Assembly (NCBI GenBank): GCA_029298735.1
Contig: JANSLP010000310.1
Span: 1-38,273 of the forward strand
Direction: 5' to 3'
Origin: Ophiostoma sp. CBS 140.51
Taxonomy: Eukaryota > Ascomycota > Sordariomycetes > Ophiostomatales > Ophiostomataceae
Length of the DNA stretch: 38,273 bases
Every line of letters begins with the position of its first letter. Position 1 is the first letter of the stretch. Shown piece by piece: positions 21,910-32,400 of this stretch. The notes below the pieces were generated by a model that was not told the DNA's origin, searched no databases, and saw only the letters and a list, made by a program, of their open reading frames with translations. Made by a program: the position numbers and the translations under genes.

Positions 21910-21998
21910 TGTAGCTATAGCTGTAGCCGTTACAATTAGCTGTAACTGTAGCTGTAGCTGTAGCCGTTGCATTAGCTTTAGCTGTCGCTGTAGCCGTG
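21910..21998. repeat. Imperfect GCTGTA hexamer repeat with higher-order copies
   Basis: About 89 bases are built from variants of GCTGTA/GTAGCT. Inside it the longer block GCTGTAGCCGTTRCA occurs at about 21920 and again at about 21956, followed each time by ATTAGCT, so the array has a higher-order unit of roughly 36 bases. It lies in the non-coding region upstream of the RBR gene. Confidence 0.75.
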
Positions 21999-23632
21999 CT
22001 CTCTGCATGACCTGCATTGCGGCGTCTTGTGGTGCCCTGCTGCGGCCATGGCGATGTACTGCCTGGGACTATTTACTTTCTCCGTTTGTAACTGTCTGTC
22101 TATCTTTCGGAGACCTTTCCTTACTACTTGTTGAAGCTTCCGTTTCCTTTCATAGTCTCTAACCTTCGGTCCCTCCTTTCTTCTCTATTTCATTTTATCT
22201 TCTGATGGATGACAAACTTCAATACATCCAGTGAAGCAACCACCTTTCCAGCACTTCGCACCTTTTGTTATTCCGTACTTTTCTGAGCTCTCCTTCCGAC
22301 TCTACCGTCCATCGATCTTTCCTCTTTTACCTTTTCTCAAGCGCCCTTCCACTCACCTTGGGGTTTTCTGCCATCTTGTCATCTCCCACGATCGCTCCTT
22401 CCTCGAGCAAAGCTGTGCTCCGGGACCACGACAATTGTCGTCCTGCACACAATCGCCCCAGTGCCTTCCCTCGCTACGGTTGGTCCTTCCGCCTTGCACA
22501 GCACAGCTTGCCCTCCATGCTGTCCGCTCCGTAGGTGTCTTTCTTTCTTTCTTGCTGTCTCTGCTCTTTCTTAATTTGCTAGTACACCACTCCATATGTA
22601 AGTGGTCCGGCCACCCAACCCATTCCCTTGCCTTTTCTTCCTTCCTTCCCTTTGCTCTGAAGCGCACTCTTTTCACTGTTCCTTCCCTCTCATCCGGTCC
22701 TCGATCCCCTCCTTCCTTCTTCGTCCACCCTTGTTATATCTAGGGACGGGCCTTGACCAGTGTGACGGTGACGCCTTCTTTTTTCTCCTGCTGTGCGCGT
22801 GTCTCGCTTCCCCTGTTTTATTTTGACATCTTGGCCTTGTCCCATTTTCGTCCTCCGTTTCCTCCTCCCTTTTTCTCTTTTCCTTCTTTCCTCTTTTCAT
22901 CCTTGCGTCTTGTCCCAAGCCACATTCGTTGTTTCGATGTTTCGTTGTGCTGCCCAGTTATCCCACGCTTCCTTGCTCCGCCTTTACGCGCAGGTGTCGC
23001 CTTGACTGGCCTCATGCTGCCTTAGGTCGCCTTACTACCCCTCCCCTCTACCAAAAAGCACGACTATTACCGACAGAAAAACAGAGGGGGAACAATCGCA
23101 GGTTCAGCCTTGCGACTCATCTTTTTGTCTGTCCGTATTCACCGTTGCTACTTGGTATTGCTCATTTTCTGGCCAGGGCCCCAGTTTTCTCGGTTCCTTG
23201 GCCTCGTCCCATAAGCCTCACAATCTGTTTTATCTATCTTTCAGTTTTCTTTGGATGTGTCCTTTATCGGCTTCTCCTTCGTTCTTCGTCATCATCATCC
23301 TCTTTCATTTCTTCCAAATATGCAACATCGAGCACTGCCCTTCGTTTGCCTCTCGATCAAGTGACGAAACGGCCTCATCACCTGAACTTCTGTTCATTCA
23401 CCAATCCCATTTGAAGCCAGTTGGTTACATATTTCCCCCAGTCGCTGCCTCGACTTTTTTTTTCTTCTAATTATTCCGTTTTATTTTGGAATTGCATCTT
23501 TTTAGAAAAATTATTTTCACTTTGTATCACCACCTGATATTTTATCATATTTATTATTCGTCTGCAGCCGTTGCACATTGCACATTATCTCACTCCTTCC
23601 TCTTATCCAAACGGCCAACGAAGCACATTCTC

Positions 23633-23652
23633 TTTTTTTTTTTTTTTTTTTT
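23633..23652 (+). repeat. Poly-T tract of 20 bases
   Basis: A homopolymer of T about 150 bp before the start codon of the RBR gene. It is probably a promoter-type poly(dT) element or part of the pyrimidine-rich leader, and its length may vary between reads. Confidence 0.7.
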
Positions 23653-23801
23653 CGTCTTGACACTTGCATATACCGCATCAACATCGTTCCTTCCTTTTTA
23701 GTCGCCTGGCTCTTTCTTTATTTGCTTGCTGCCGCCTCGGTCGTTCTTTCCCAATTAACACTATTGCCATTCTCTCTTTCGTGGCTACCCAACCGCCCAG
23801 A

Positions 23802-26036
23802 ATGAAAAACATACTTTGTGGAGGGGCCAAAGCGATCCCTCAACTCGACGAGAAACGCAAACGGTTCCCCGTTAGCCTTCCTTTCCGGCGGAAATCAAAA
23901 CAGCAAAACGCCAACAACATCCCTAACGCCTCCGTCGTCGAGCCCATGTCGCCCGTTTCTAACATCCTAGTCGTTGTCCCCGCTGCCGCTGCCGTCGCAT
24001 CGCCTCAAAACATCTGGGCTGTGGAACCACCACAAAACCCGCCGGTAGAGGAGGCGGCCGAGGCGGCACCAGTACGAGCGCCAGAGCCGGCTCCAGCACC
24101 ATTGCCTGTCCCTGAAGCTGCTCCCGCTCCCGCACCTGCACCTCAACCTGAACCGGAAGTACAAGCACAACCAGAAGCACAACCAGAGGCACAACCTGTT
24201 GAGGTCCCCCAAGAAGAGGCTGTCGCACAAATGGCACAGGAGGATGCGGTCATCATCCCAGATGACGACGATGCACTGGCTGCCGTTGCGGCTGTGGCCG
24301 ACAACGAGGCTGCAGCCGACCTTGCGCGCGCATCGTTTGAAGAAAATGTGAAGAGCGCATGCACAATGGCCGTCCTCGCCATCCTTCCCGACATCTGCCC
24401 CATCTACCTTCAAGAAACGGGCGAAAGCCTTGCGTATGACTACGAATCCGTCATCAGCCACATCCTCGACAAAGTTGATGCCGGTACCCCCTACCCTCGC
24501 CGTGCAGACTTGAAGCGAAAGCGACAAATGAGCTCCGCAGCGGACGGCGGCGATGCAGTCAACGAGCTAGAAAGGACTATTGCTGCGATCATCGATGACG
24601 AAACCCTGAGTGCAAAGGAGAGGGAAGAGCGTGCCATTCGGTACTACAACTGCGAAGAGCGCCGTATCAGCAACAAGGCGACAGTATACATTAATCTGGC
24701 ACGCACGCTCATATGCCAGGCGTACCCGTTTGTGCCTCACAAGCACATCACCTCGCACTTGGCTGAGCATCACAACTGCCTCCTGCCGGCCCTGCTTGAC
24801 CTTGACAACCACATTATCGAAAAGGGTCCGATGGGTTTGTCTTTCGTGTTCAAAAAGACCAAGACCAAGCTCAACCCTGTGTATTCGATCGAGTCTTTGC
24901 CGGGGACGATCCGGATCGAGGAGACGCCGTTCAAAAAAGAGGCCCTTGAGGAGTACCTTGCCGCTCTGAAAATTCGCCAGCTCCGTAAGAAGAAGCGCGA
25001 AGAGGAGAAGCAACGGGAAATCAAGGAGGCGGCGAATGTTCGCAAGGCCGAGCGTGAAGGCACCCTCAGGGATTGCGGGTGCTGCTGCGGCGACTTCCCT
25101 ATGAACCGCATGGTCCACTGTAACGCCTCTGAGCTACATGTACGCCCTAAGGCCCCCTTTCTTTTATTTGTTTCTTCTACATTTCTTACTAACATTTCTA
25201 GTGGTTCTGTATCGACTGTGCGCGGAGGATGGCCGAGAACCAGATCGGTATGTCCAAGTACGAGCTGACGTGCATGTCCATGGACGGCTGCGAGGAAGGC
25301 TTCTCGATGGCGCAACGGGAACGGTTCTTGAGCCTGAAGACGGCAGCGGCCCTCGACCGCATCGAACAGGACTTCAACCTGCGTGTCGCCGGCCTCGAAG
25401 GTCTGGAGAAATGTCCTTTCTGTGACTATGCCGCCGTGTACCCACCTAAGGAGATCAACAAGGAGTTTATCTGCCAGAACCTGGACTGCGAGATCGCCTC
25501 CTGCCGGCTGTGTCGCGAGCAATCGCACATTCCAAAGACGTGCGAGGAAGTGAAGCGCGACAGAGGTGCCGCGGCACGTCTTAATATTGAGGAGGCCATG
25601 TCAGAGGCTATGATCCGAATTTGCAACAAATGTGAGTCGCCCTCTCCCCCTTTTCTTCTTATTCCGGATGTATCACACACTAACACACCCTTCAGGCGAA
25701 ATGCCATTCGTCAAAGACTACGGCTGCAATAAGATGACCTGCTCCCGCCCCGGCTGTACAAATGTGCAGTGCTATGTCTGCCACCAGACGTGTGACTACA
25801 CGCACTTTGATGACACGACCCGTGGCGGCAAAGAAGGCAACTGCCCGCTCTTTGAGAATGCCGAGGACCGCCATGAAATTGAAGTGCACGATGCCGAGGA
25901 GAAGGCGCGCCAAAAGGTCATTGCCGACAACCCGGATGTCGACGTCGACCTGCTCAAGATCAACATGTCCGAAAAGGTTGCCAACGACGAGAAGCGCCGC
26001 AAGACCAACGAAGCCGCGCGGCAAGCCCGGCGATGA
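23802..26036 (+). CDS. RBR-type E3 ubiquitin ligase, RNF216/TRIAD3-like
   Basis: Three exons, 23802-25139, 25202-25631 and 25696-26036, with 62-nt (GTACGC...CTAAC...TCTAG) and 64-nt (GTGAGT...TTCAG) introns; 702 residues. Both introns interrupt the RBR domain, and removing them restores the cysteine pattern. Residues about 80-150 are Pro/Ala/Glu-rich. Residues 190-300 and 310-400 are helical, charged regions. A Lys/Glu-rich coiled coil (395-420) precedes RING1 (about 425-476), the IBR (about 517-560: CPFC, CQNLDC, CRLC, then C560) and RING2 (587-622: CNKC, GCNKMTC, C610, C615, C618). The likely catalytic cysteine is C600, by analogy with the GCNHM cysteine of HHARI. RBR ligases receive ubiquitin on this cysteine before passing it to substrate. 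The RING2 spacing and wording are closest to RNF216; substrates are unknown. A further ATG lies upstream in frame (23664) but in pyrimidine-rich DNA, so 23802 was preferred. Confidence 0.85.
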
Positions 26037-26971
26037 GCATGGCAGCCGGCCTACCGCTTCGCAGGACAAGCTGTGCAACCGAATGCGGGTGAGGTTGAAG
26101 ACCTTTTGGAGCTTGTAGCTGATTAGGATGACAATCCCATGCTTCACCTAAAACCGATCCAGCCGAGGCGTCATCAAGATAGACCGAGCCCAGAGACAGA
26201 GCGCCTCGTGGCGGCTGAACAGGAAGTTGAACGGCGGGACTGGAAAATTCTCATGTCGCCCTATCCTTTGAGGCGTCGCCGTCCAGACGGTCCGAGCCCA
26301 GCGGCAGCACGACCACGGACTGTATTTGCAGGCCAAGAAAGAGTCGATATGAGGGAGCCTCGCTCTGCCGTCGAAAATCAACCAGACGGTCCAGATGCTG
26401 AGAGAGCTAAAGATGAAGAACGAAGAAGAGGGAGAAATAGAAGCAGAAGGACAAGAGTAACGAACCGATGGACGGCGTGTGATGAGCTCTTGGAGCATTG
26501 CTTTCTCTTTTTTTTTTCACATTGCTTTCGGGCAATACACAGGCTTCGATGTATGACAGGCAGCCTTGGCTACACATCATCTCTACTCTTCAGGTTTTGG
26601 CGACACTTTTCTTTATTGTTTCAATCTTTTTTCAAGTACATAGAGACGGCCGTCTCCAAGTGTTTCGTTTCGCTTGTTCTTTTGTAATGCTCTTCTTTGT
26701 CACATCTTTTGGGCTTTTTTCCTTTCCCTGCGCATTTGTTTAAAGGGGTGTGCCGCCCTGTGTTTGTTTTTGTGTTTGTTTTTGTTGTTGAATTTCTTTT
26801 CATTTGTATAGTTTAGCAAATATACCCTTTTCTCTTTCAGTCGTTGAAATGAAACCATGAAAAAACGTAAACAAAAAATGACACTGCAAAGCGCCGTACG
26901 CCCAAGCACCAAATCCTTAAATAAAAGAACAAGTTATCCAGGTTCAACATTTCCCCGCCAAGGTCTCCTCT
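26037..26971. other. Intergenic between convergent RBR and Dcc1-like genes
   Basis: Would contain both 3' untranslated regions. A forward open frame at 26139-26687 is Arg/Glu-rich at first and then runs into T-rich, non-coding-looking sequence. The minus strand was read for a continuation of the Dcc1-like protein and none was found. Confidence 0.5.
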
Positions 26972-27428
26972 TTACCGTGTCCGTCCAAACTTCTCGTGCC
27001 ACTTGCCCCGGGCTGGTGCCGCAACCGGTTTCGCTTGTTGCGACGCAGTAGCCGGGTCCTCCTTTTCCTCGACCAGCTCGACCGTCTCGTGGACAGTGGC
27101 AATGGCCGATACGGTGGGCTTGAGCTCGCCGTCCGTTGGAAGTGCAGTCGCTTGTAGAAGAACCAGCGCGTTGGATGTGTTCTTCTGCCGCAGAGCGTAC
27201 GTCTTGCCAGCTGCGCGCAGTCGAGCCAAGCCGTCCGACGATGACGACGAGAGGGACCACCTGACTGTCAGCAGTGTACGACGTAAAGCAACATGGGGCG
27301 AGGCGTCGAGGGAGAACCTACCGGCTATGATCGTCCACGAGCTCGGCGGGCAGCTCTATGAGGCGGTAACCGACGCCGTCGGCGGCATGAACCAGGGGAA
27401 TGGCTGTTGATGGATCTTGTGAGGCCAT
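26972..27428 (-). CDS. Dcc1-like protein, N-terminal portion only
   Basis: Two exons, 27428-27322 and 27260-26972, with a 61-nt intron (GTAGGT...CTGAC...GTCAG); 131 residues, TAA at 26974-26972. Residues 20-30 (GYRLIELPAEL) and about 58-75 (KTYALRQKNTSNALVLLQ) match the N-terminal domain of Dcc1 (human DSCC1 has KTYDLKIADTSNMLL). The next segment, TVSAIATVHETVELV, also follows the fungal Dcc1 pattern. Dcc1 joins Ctf18 and Ctf8 in the alternative RFC that loads PCNA and supports sister chromatid cohesion. Known Dcc1 proteins are near 380-390 residues with C-terminal winged-helix domains, and these are missing; the protein ends with GKWHEKFGRTR. It could be a reduced but functional protein, a truncated gene, or one with a further exon that I could not recognise (a GTAAAG overlaps the stop). 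Confidence 0.6.
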
Positions 27429-29441
27429 TGTGGCTTATAATTGCAGCGTGATATTGTTTTGCTGTCTATGTGTTGACGAATTGAGTTGTGAGTATACGTC
27501 GGGGTTCGTTGAAGCAGGAGGGATGTCGTCGATGCCCCACATTTGAAAGCCAATTTACACGTCTTTTTGGCGTTTTAGTAGCAACTCTACGCGACGACAA
27601 ATGGGAGGCCATATCTGCATTCCGAACTGCATCGCATCACCGACTGCAGAGGCAGAAACTCTATATTTCATATAAATCCTGCATTATTGAACGGAAGTAC
27701 TCTTTTTTTTTTTTGTATTTACAAATTACAGCTCACATATAGGCCGCTGTTGTGGTCATTCATGAATATGCACGTATCCGTGATATAGACAAGAAAATCA
27801 GAGAAAGTTGAAGCGAGCCTGTCAGAAACGCGAAAGTAAGAAAAGTGTGGCAGGAATCCCGGTCGACCATATATTGAGTACACTCCATGATCCATCTACA
27901 AAAAATAGAAATGGCACGAAAAGAGGTTGGAGACACGGCACATCTCGTGGTCTTGATCTAGCTATTGTTTCGGATAAGAGACGTAATATGCAATAAAACG
28001 GGTCTTTACAAAGTGCCAGGTCCCAAACTCTAGCGCGTCATTCTGTGGTTCCGTCCCGTCCTCTGGCGCGTTTTTTTTCTGACGGCAGCGCACATTCCAT
28101 TGTTTACTTTTCTCGCGAAACAGACTAGTCCCATACTGCAGCAAAAACGCACCAAACAGACCACAGAGCGCGGGGTCCATGTCAAGTTTTCAGCGTACTT
28201 TTTTTCTGCCACTGCAAAGCGAGACCTGCGATAGGTTCAGTGCACACCGTAAGTTTCGACGCGCTCTTTCCGCATTTGGTGGACAGTGCCCATAGCTGTA
28301 GAGCGGCAGGAACGATCGCCAGTTTGGATGCCATCGTAAAATTTAAGGAAGGAGCAGTCGGCAGTCAGAACGGAAAAGACATTAAAGGGGCTCCATCGAT
28401 CAAAAGACCTCTCGAACCTCAAACGAACCTCCATTCCGACCAACCGAACCCACGAGGTCGACAACGGACACGGGCTGTTTCGCTTCACCAACATAGTCAG
28501 GCGGGCCATCGACCTGGGAAAAGCGGAAAACCAACCCCCTGCAACCAGCCCGTGCGATATTATCACCGTTTTCTGCTAAGATCGGGCTTGTCATATCGAC
28601 GGACGAGATCGAATGTTTCACGCGTCGACGCCGTCCTTCATGTCCGATATTCAATATTTCTATTCTTTCACCTACCCTCAAGATTTGCTCTCTTCTCGTC
28701 TTCGCCTAGCTCTCCAGCTGCACCTCGACACCCTCCTTTCTCACGGCCGTTGGATTTGTTGACATCGCGAGCTGACGCGACTGGAGGCTGCATTCTGCAC
28801 AACGACGTCACGTTGGACAGACAGGCACACAAACACACAAACACGAACCAGGAACGAAGACAAGACGACGACGTGCAAACAAGATCGAGGACATTCGTCG
28901 TCTTTTGTACTTGAATCTCCCAAAAAGCAGTCAAATACCGCCTTTTGACCTGCCCCACACCGCTCGCCGTTGTTTACCTCAAAAAGGAAGGGACCTGTAG
29001 GACCCACTTCTTGTTTCTCTTTCCCTCTTTTTCTCTCCAGCTCCTCACTTTTCCTTCCACTCTGCCCCCCTTGTTGTTTTTGAACCCCCCTGTTTTATTT
29101 TTATCTTTGTTTGTGCCCACTCTTTCATTCAGCGGACCTCGACCACCTTTGGCTGCGACCTGCGACCCAGTTGGCGGCCCTTCGACCCCATCTTTTCGAC
29201 ATTCCTCACCAGCACATCTTCTCTTCTTTTTTTGTCTTTCTTTTTTTCGACGAATCCGCGATCACCGACCTGGGCTTCACCTGCGACCGCATCGCATACC
29301 CATCGTCATCTCGCCAAGCTCATGACGGTCGTCTAACGCCCTCCCCTCCCTTTTTCTCCTCCTCTCGGACAAGGCGCGCGTACTGTCCTCGATCCAACAT
29401 CGCACGTCTCCGTCCAGTCTCCTCGCATCTCTCTCGTCGCC
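27429..29441. other. 2.0 kb divergent intergenic region before the Bud3-like gene
   Basis: The left part is of mixed, AT-leaning composition. From about 28650 to 29440 the plus strand becomes C/T-rich, as expected for the promoter and leader of the plus-strand gene at 29442. An open frame at 28240-28914 (plus) and one at 27962-28180 (minus) show no domain, no codon bias and, in the first case, no ATG start. A five-codon upstream reading frame lies at 29322-29336. Confidence 0.5.
29322..29336 (+). promoter_or_regulatory. Candidate upstream ORF (MTVV-stop)
   Basis: ATG ACG GTC GTC TAA, 105 bases before the start codon of the Bud3-like gene, within the pyrimidine-rich stretch that is probably its leader. 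If transcribed, it could reduce or condition translation of the main frame. Its presence in the mRNA is an inference. Confidence 0.35.
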
Positions 29442-32400
29442 ATGGTGCGCGTCACCGACGAGCTGGCCCTCTCGCCAGAGACGGTCACGCTCTTCCACGC
29501 CAGCGACCCACTGCTTGGCCACCTGCCCGTCCTCGCCTTCCACGGCCCCTCAACCACCGCCAACTTCACACACAACAGCTCGCGCATCCAAGTCCACATC
29601 TACTCGCCTGCCGGCTTCCAGTCGTTTCCCCGCCTCACCGTTTCGCCGAGCTCCGATTTCTATGGCGTCGTTACACACCTGCCCCGCGAGTTTCAGGGCG
29701 ACGAGATCTGCCGTGGCCTCGCTTTCGCCCTCTTCAAATACTTTAGCGAGCTCCCCGAGTCCGTCAAGACCTACCTGCGCAACCAATACCCAACCACGCG
29801 CGGCCGCCGTCCTGGGTCAGCGCCGGCTCTCTTTGGCGAGCAGCATGCCGCAGATCTGGCCAAGGCCATGGCCTGCGTCGAGACCAACATCGAAGAACAT
29901 TTGCGCGCCCTTGAGTGTGCGCTGCAGACTCAGCATGTGAGCAACATCGATCTCGACCTTGTCCTCCCACCAGGTGCCATCACCTTGCCTTCCCTCGACG
30001 GCGACAGTGCCAACGGCGCTCTTGAAGATAACGACGAAGACGCCATCCTCGACCCGACCCTGCGCCAGTACAACCCGGCCTACACCCCACTCGTCAAGCT
30101 CTTTGGCGAGCCTGTCTTCCTCCCGACATCCAAGCTGCGCCGTGCGCCGTCGCGGCCGAGCTCGCTCAACCACCGCACCAAGGCGTTTACAAAAGACAAC
30201 AAGGTCGAGCTGCGCATGCAGATGGGCGAGCTCGTGGACACTGAAGAGCGCTACGTGCTCAAGCTCAACGAGCTCGTCAAGCACATTGCAGACGACTTCC
30301 GCCAAAAGGCCCAGGACCGCACAGCCTCCAGCTTGAGCCCATCTATGGAGGATGTCGACCGTCTGTTCCCACGCTCGGCTGACCGTATTCTGCAGGTTAA
30401 CTCGGCCTTCATGCAGGACCTACGGAAAGTTATGGATGACACCGAAGAGGACGCTGTGCGTGACCTGGAAATTCCCTACACATATGGCTCGGCCTCTTCA
30501 AGGACGATGCTCGGCAACTCCCACGCCGCGGGCGGCGGTGGCGGCTCTGTTCGTGTCAAGGACCCCAGTGGTGCTCTGGCCATGGCCAAGACCTTTCTCG
30601 AGTGGTTCCCCAAGTTTACCGACTGCTACCAGGAGTACATCCGCGCCAGTCAGAATTTCCCCCAACTCCTAAGCAGCTTCCTCGACAATAATCAGTCCAG
30701 CTTCCGGGATCGCGTTATGCAGACCACCGGTGAACAGGTGCTGCGGTCTATTCTCATCGAGCCTGTCCAGCGTCTACCTCGCTACAGCCTCTTCATCGAC
30801 CAGATTGTCGGCTGCTTGCCTATCACACATCCAGCCCTGCAGTTGATGCTCAAGGCCCGCGACATCATCACCAACATCTGCTCCATGGACGACCCATCCG
30901 ACAACAAGCCCCATGTCGTCAACCGGTTACGCAACCTCATCGAGTGCTGGCCCATGGACCTGGAGCCACGTGGTCGTCTGGTCTTGGCTGCCGACTTTGT
31001 CGAACTGGCTGCGCCCTACGATGCTGATGCCCACAACATTGGCATTCAAGACCGTGCAGGCCTGTTTTTGCTCTTTAGCGATTGCTTGATCATTGTCAAG
31101 AAGAAGGCAGGAACAAACTTTACTGGCCGTGATCTCCTGCGTGAGATCGATAAACCGTCTCCCGCTGGCCTGTTGGTGTCTATGACCAACGCAGCAGGCG
31201 GCCCAGGAACGTACGATTTTGCTTTCAGTGGATGGCACCAACTAGCCGATGTGCGCTTCACCGAATCGGCCGACAGCCGTCTTGTCTGGATGACCTCGAC
31301 CCAGGAGATGAAGAGCGCGCACTCGGGTGACTACATGGCCAGCAAAGCCATTACCTCGCGCTGCTTTGTCTTGCAGGAGCAGTTTGACTGCAAGGCTATC
31401 CGGTGGAGTGAAGACCTCGTCAAAGCCCGCATTGAGGGCCGTTTCTCCGAAGCCGAACGCGAAACGCCTACCTGGTCCCTCCGTTCGGTGCGCCTCCCGG
31501 AGAACAATAACATGGGTCTCCACGCCGCCGTCTTCCAGGAAGCTGCCGAGGAGCTCATTGAGGGTCGTCGGGAGCCCGCCCCTGTGCGTGTCGTTTTCGA
31601 CAACCACCGGGGCACTAAGGGCGCCCCCGTCGGCCACTACGGCGTCGAGATTGTCATCGAGGTGCGCACCGACGTCGGTCGCAGTAGCAGTGGCAGCCGT
31701 GGCAGCTATGGTAATGGCGAGAAGCGTCTGATTATGGACACGGTCGGCCTTAATGGGAAGCGGTACTCGGACGACATTGCTCAAGAAGATTTCTTGCCGA
31801 CCCTCGCGCGGCGCATCATCCAGCTTATGAGCTCTCAGTACAACCCATCGAATCCAAAACTCGTTCCCGCCCTCGTCTCCTACCACACCAAGACCTTGAG
31901 GTCGCTCAAGTTTGGCACCCGTGCCGAGAAGACCAAGTCGTTTTTGGGGTCGTCACCAGTCAAACTACTGTCCAGTTTCCTTGGCGGCGGCAGTACCAGC
32001 AATGTTGGTAGCAACAACAGCACACCCACCCCTGCCACCGTCAACAACACAAGCACAACCAACCTGACCGAAAGCATTTACGGCTCTATGCGCCTGCAGC
32101 GGTCGCAGTCCAGCAGCAGTCGTCAGCCAATTCAGGCCGACGCCGCATCTCTGAACGGATCCATCCGGGACCGCACAGGCGGCGCAACCTTTGGTGGCGA
32201 TGTGTCAAGGCCAGAGAACCCTCTTGTGCGTCTCGAGCACACTTTTACTGGATACGTTGCAGCTCTCCAGGCACGCAAGGGCCAGTTTGTTGCCCGTACT
32301 TTACTCAGCCGCAGCTCTAGCTCAGCCGACGAGCTCTCTATCAATTTGCTCTACAACAAGCTGAACGAGAGTCCCTACGACTGGGAGTCGTCGTCCGACT

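Larger units (their letters stand above)
17929..23801. other. 5.9 kb intergenic region, pyrimidine-rich in its right half
   Basis: No exon with a recognisable domain was found on either strand. The left part (17929-19700) is of mixed composition, with a decamer-like CAAGCTCGGA repeat near 18766-18801, a palindrome AGCTTCCGGAAGCT at 18465-18478 and a hairpin at 19193-19211. From about 19750, and most clearly from 20300 to 23800, the plus strand is strongly C/T-rich, ending in a run of 20 T at 23633-23652 about 150 bp before the next start codon. This may be a long promoter and leader of the RBR gene, a non-coding RNA locus, or both. Confidence 0.5.

Noticed and set aside
26139..26687. Arg/Glu-rich plus-strand frame after the RBR gene
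   Set aside because: Lies just after a complete RBR gene, most likely in its 3' untranslated region, and its second half is poly-T-derived Phe/Leu.
27962..28180. 72-residue minus-strand frame starting MDPALCGLFGAFLLQ
   Set aside because: Has an ATG and a mildly hydrophobic start, but no family resemblance, and the end is AT-rich. Too weak to list as a gene.
28240..28914. 224-codon plus-strand open frame upstream of the Bud3-like gene
   Set aside because: Begins with GTG, has no in-frame ATG that I could find, no third-position GC bias like the real genes and no domain; probably chance.
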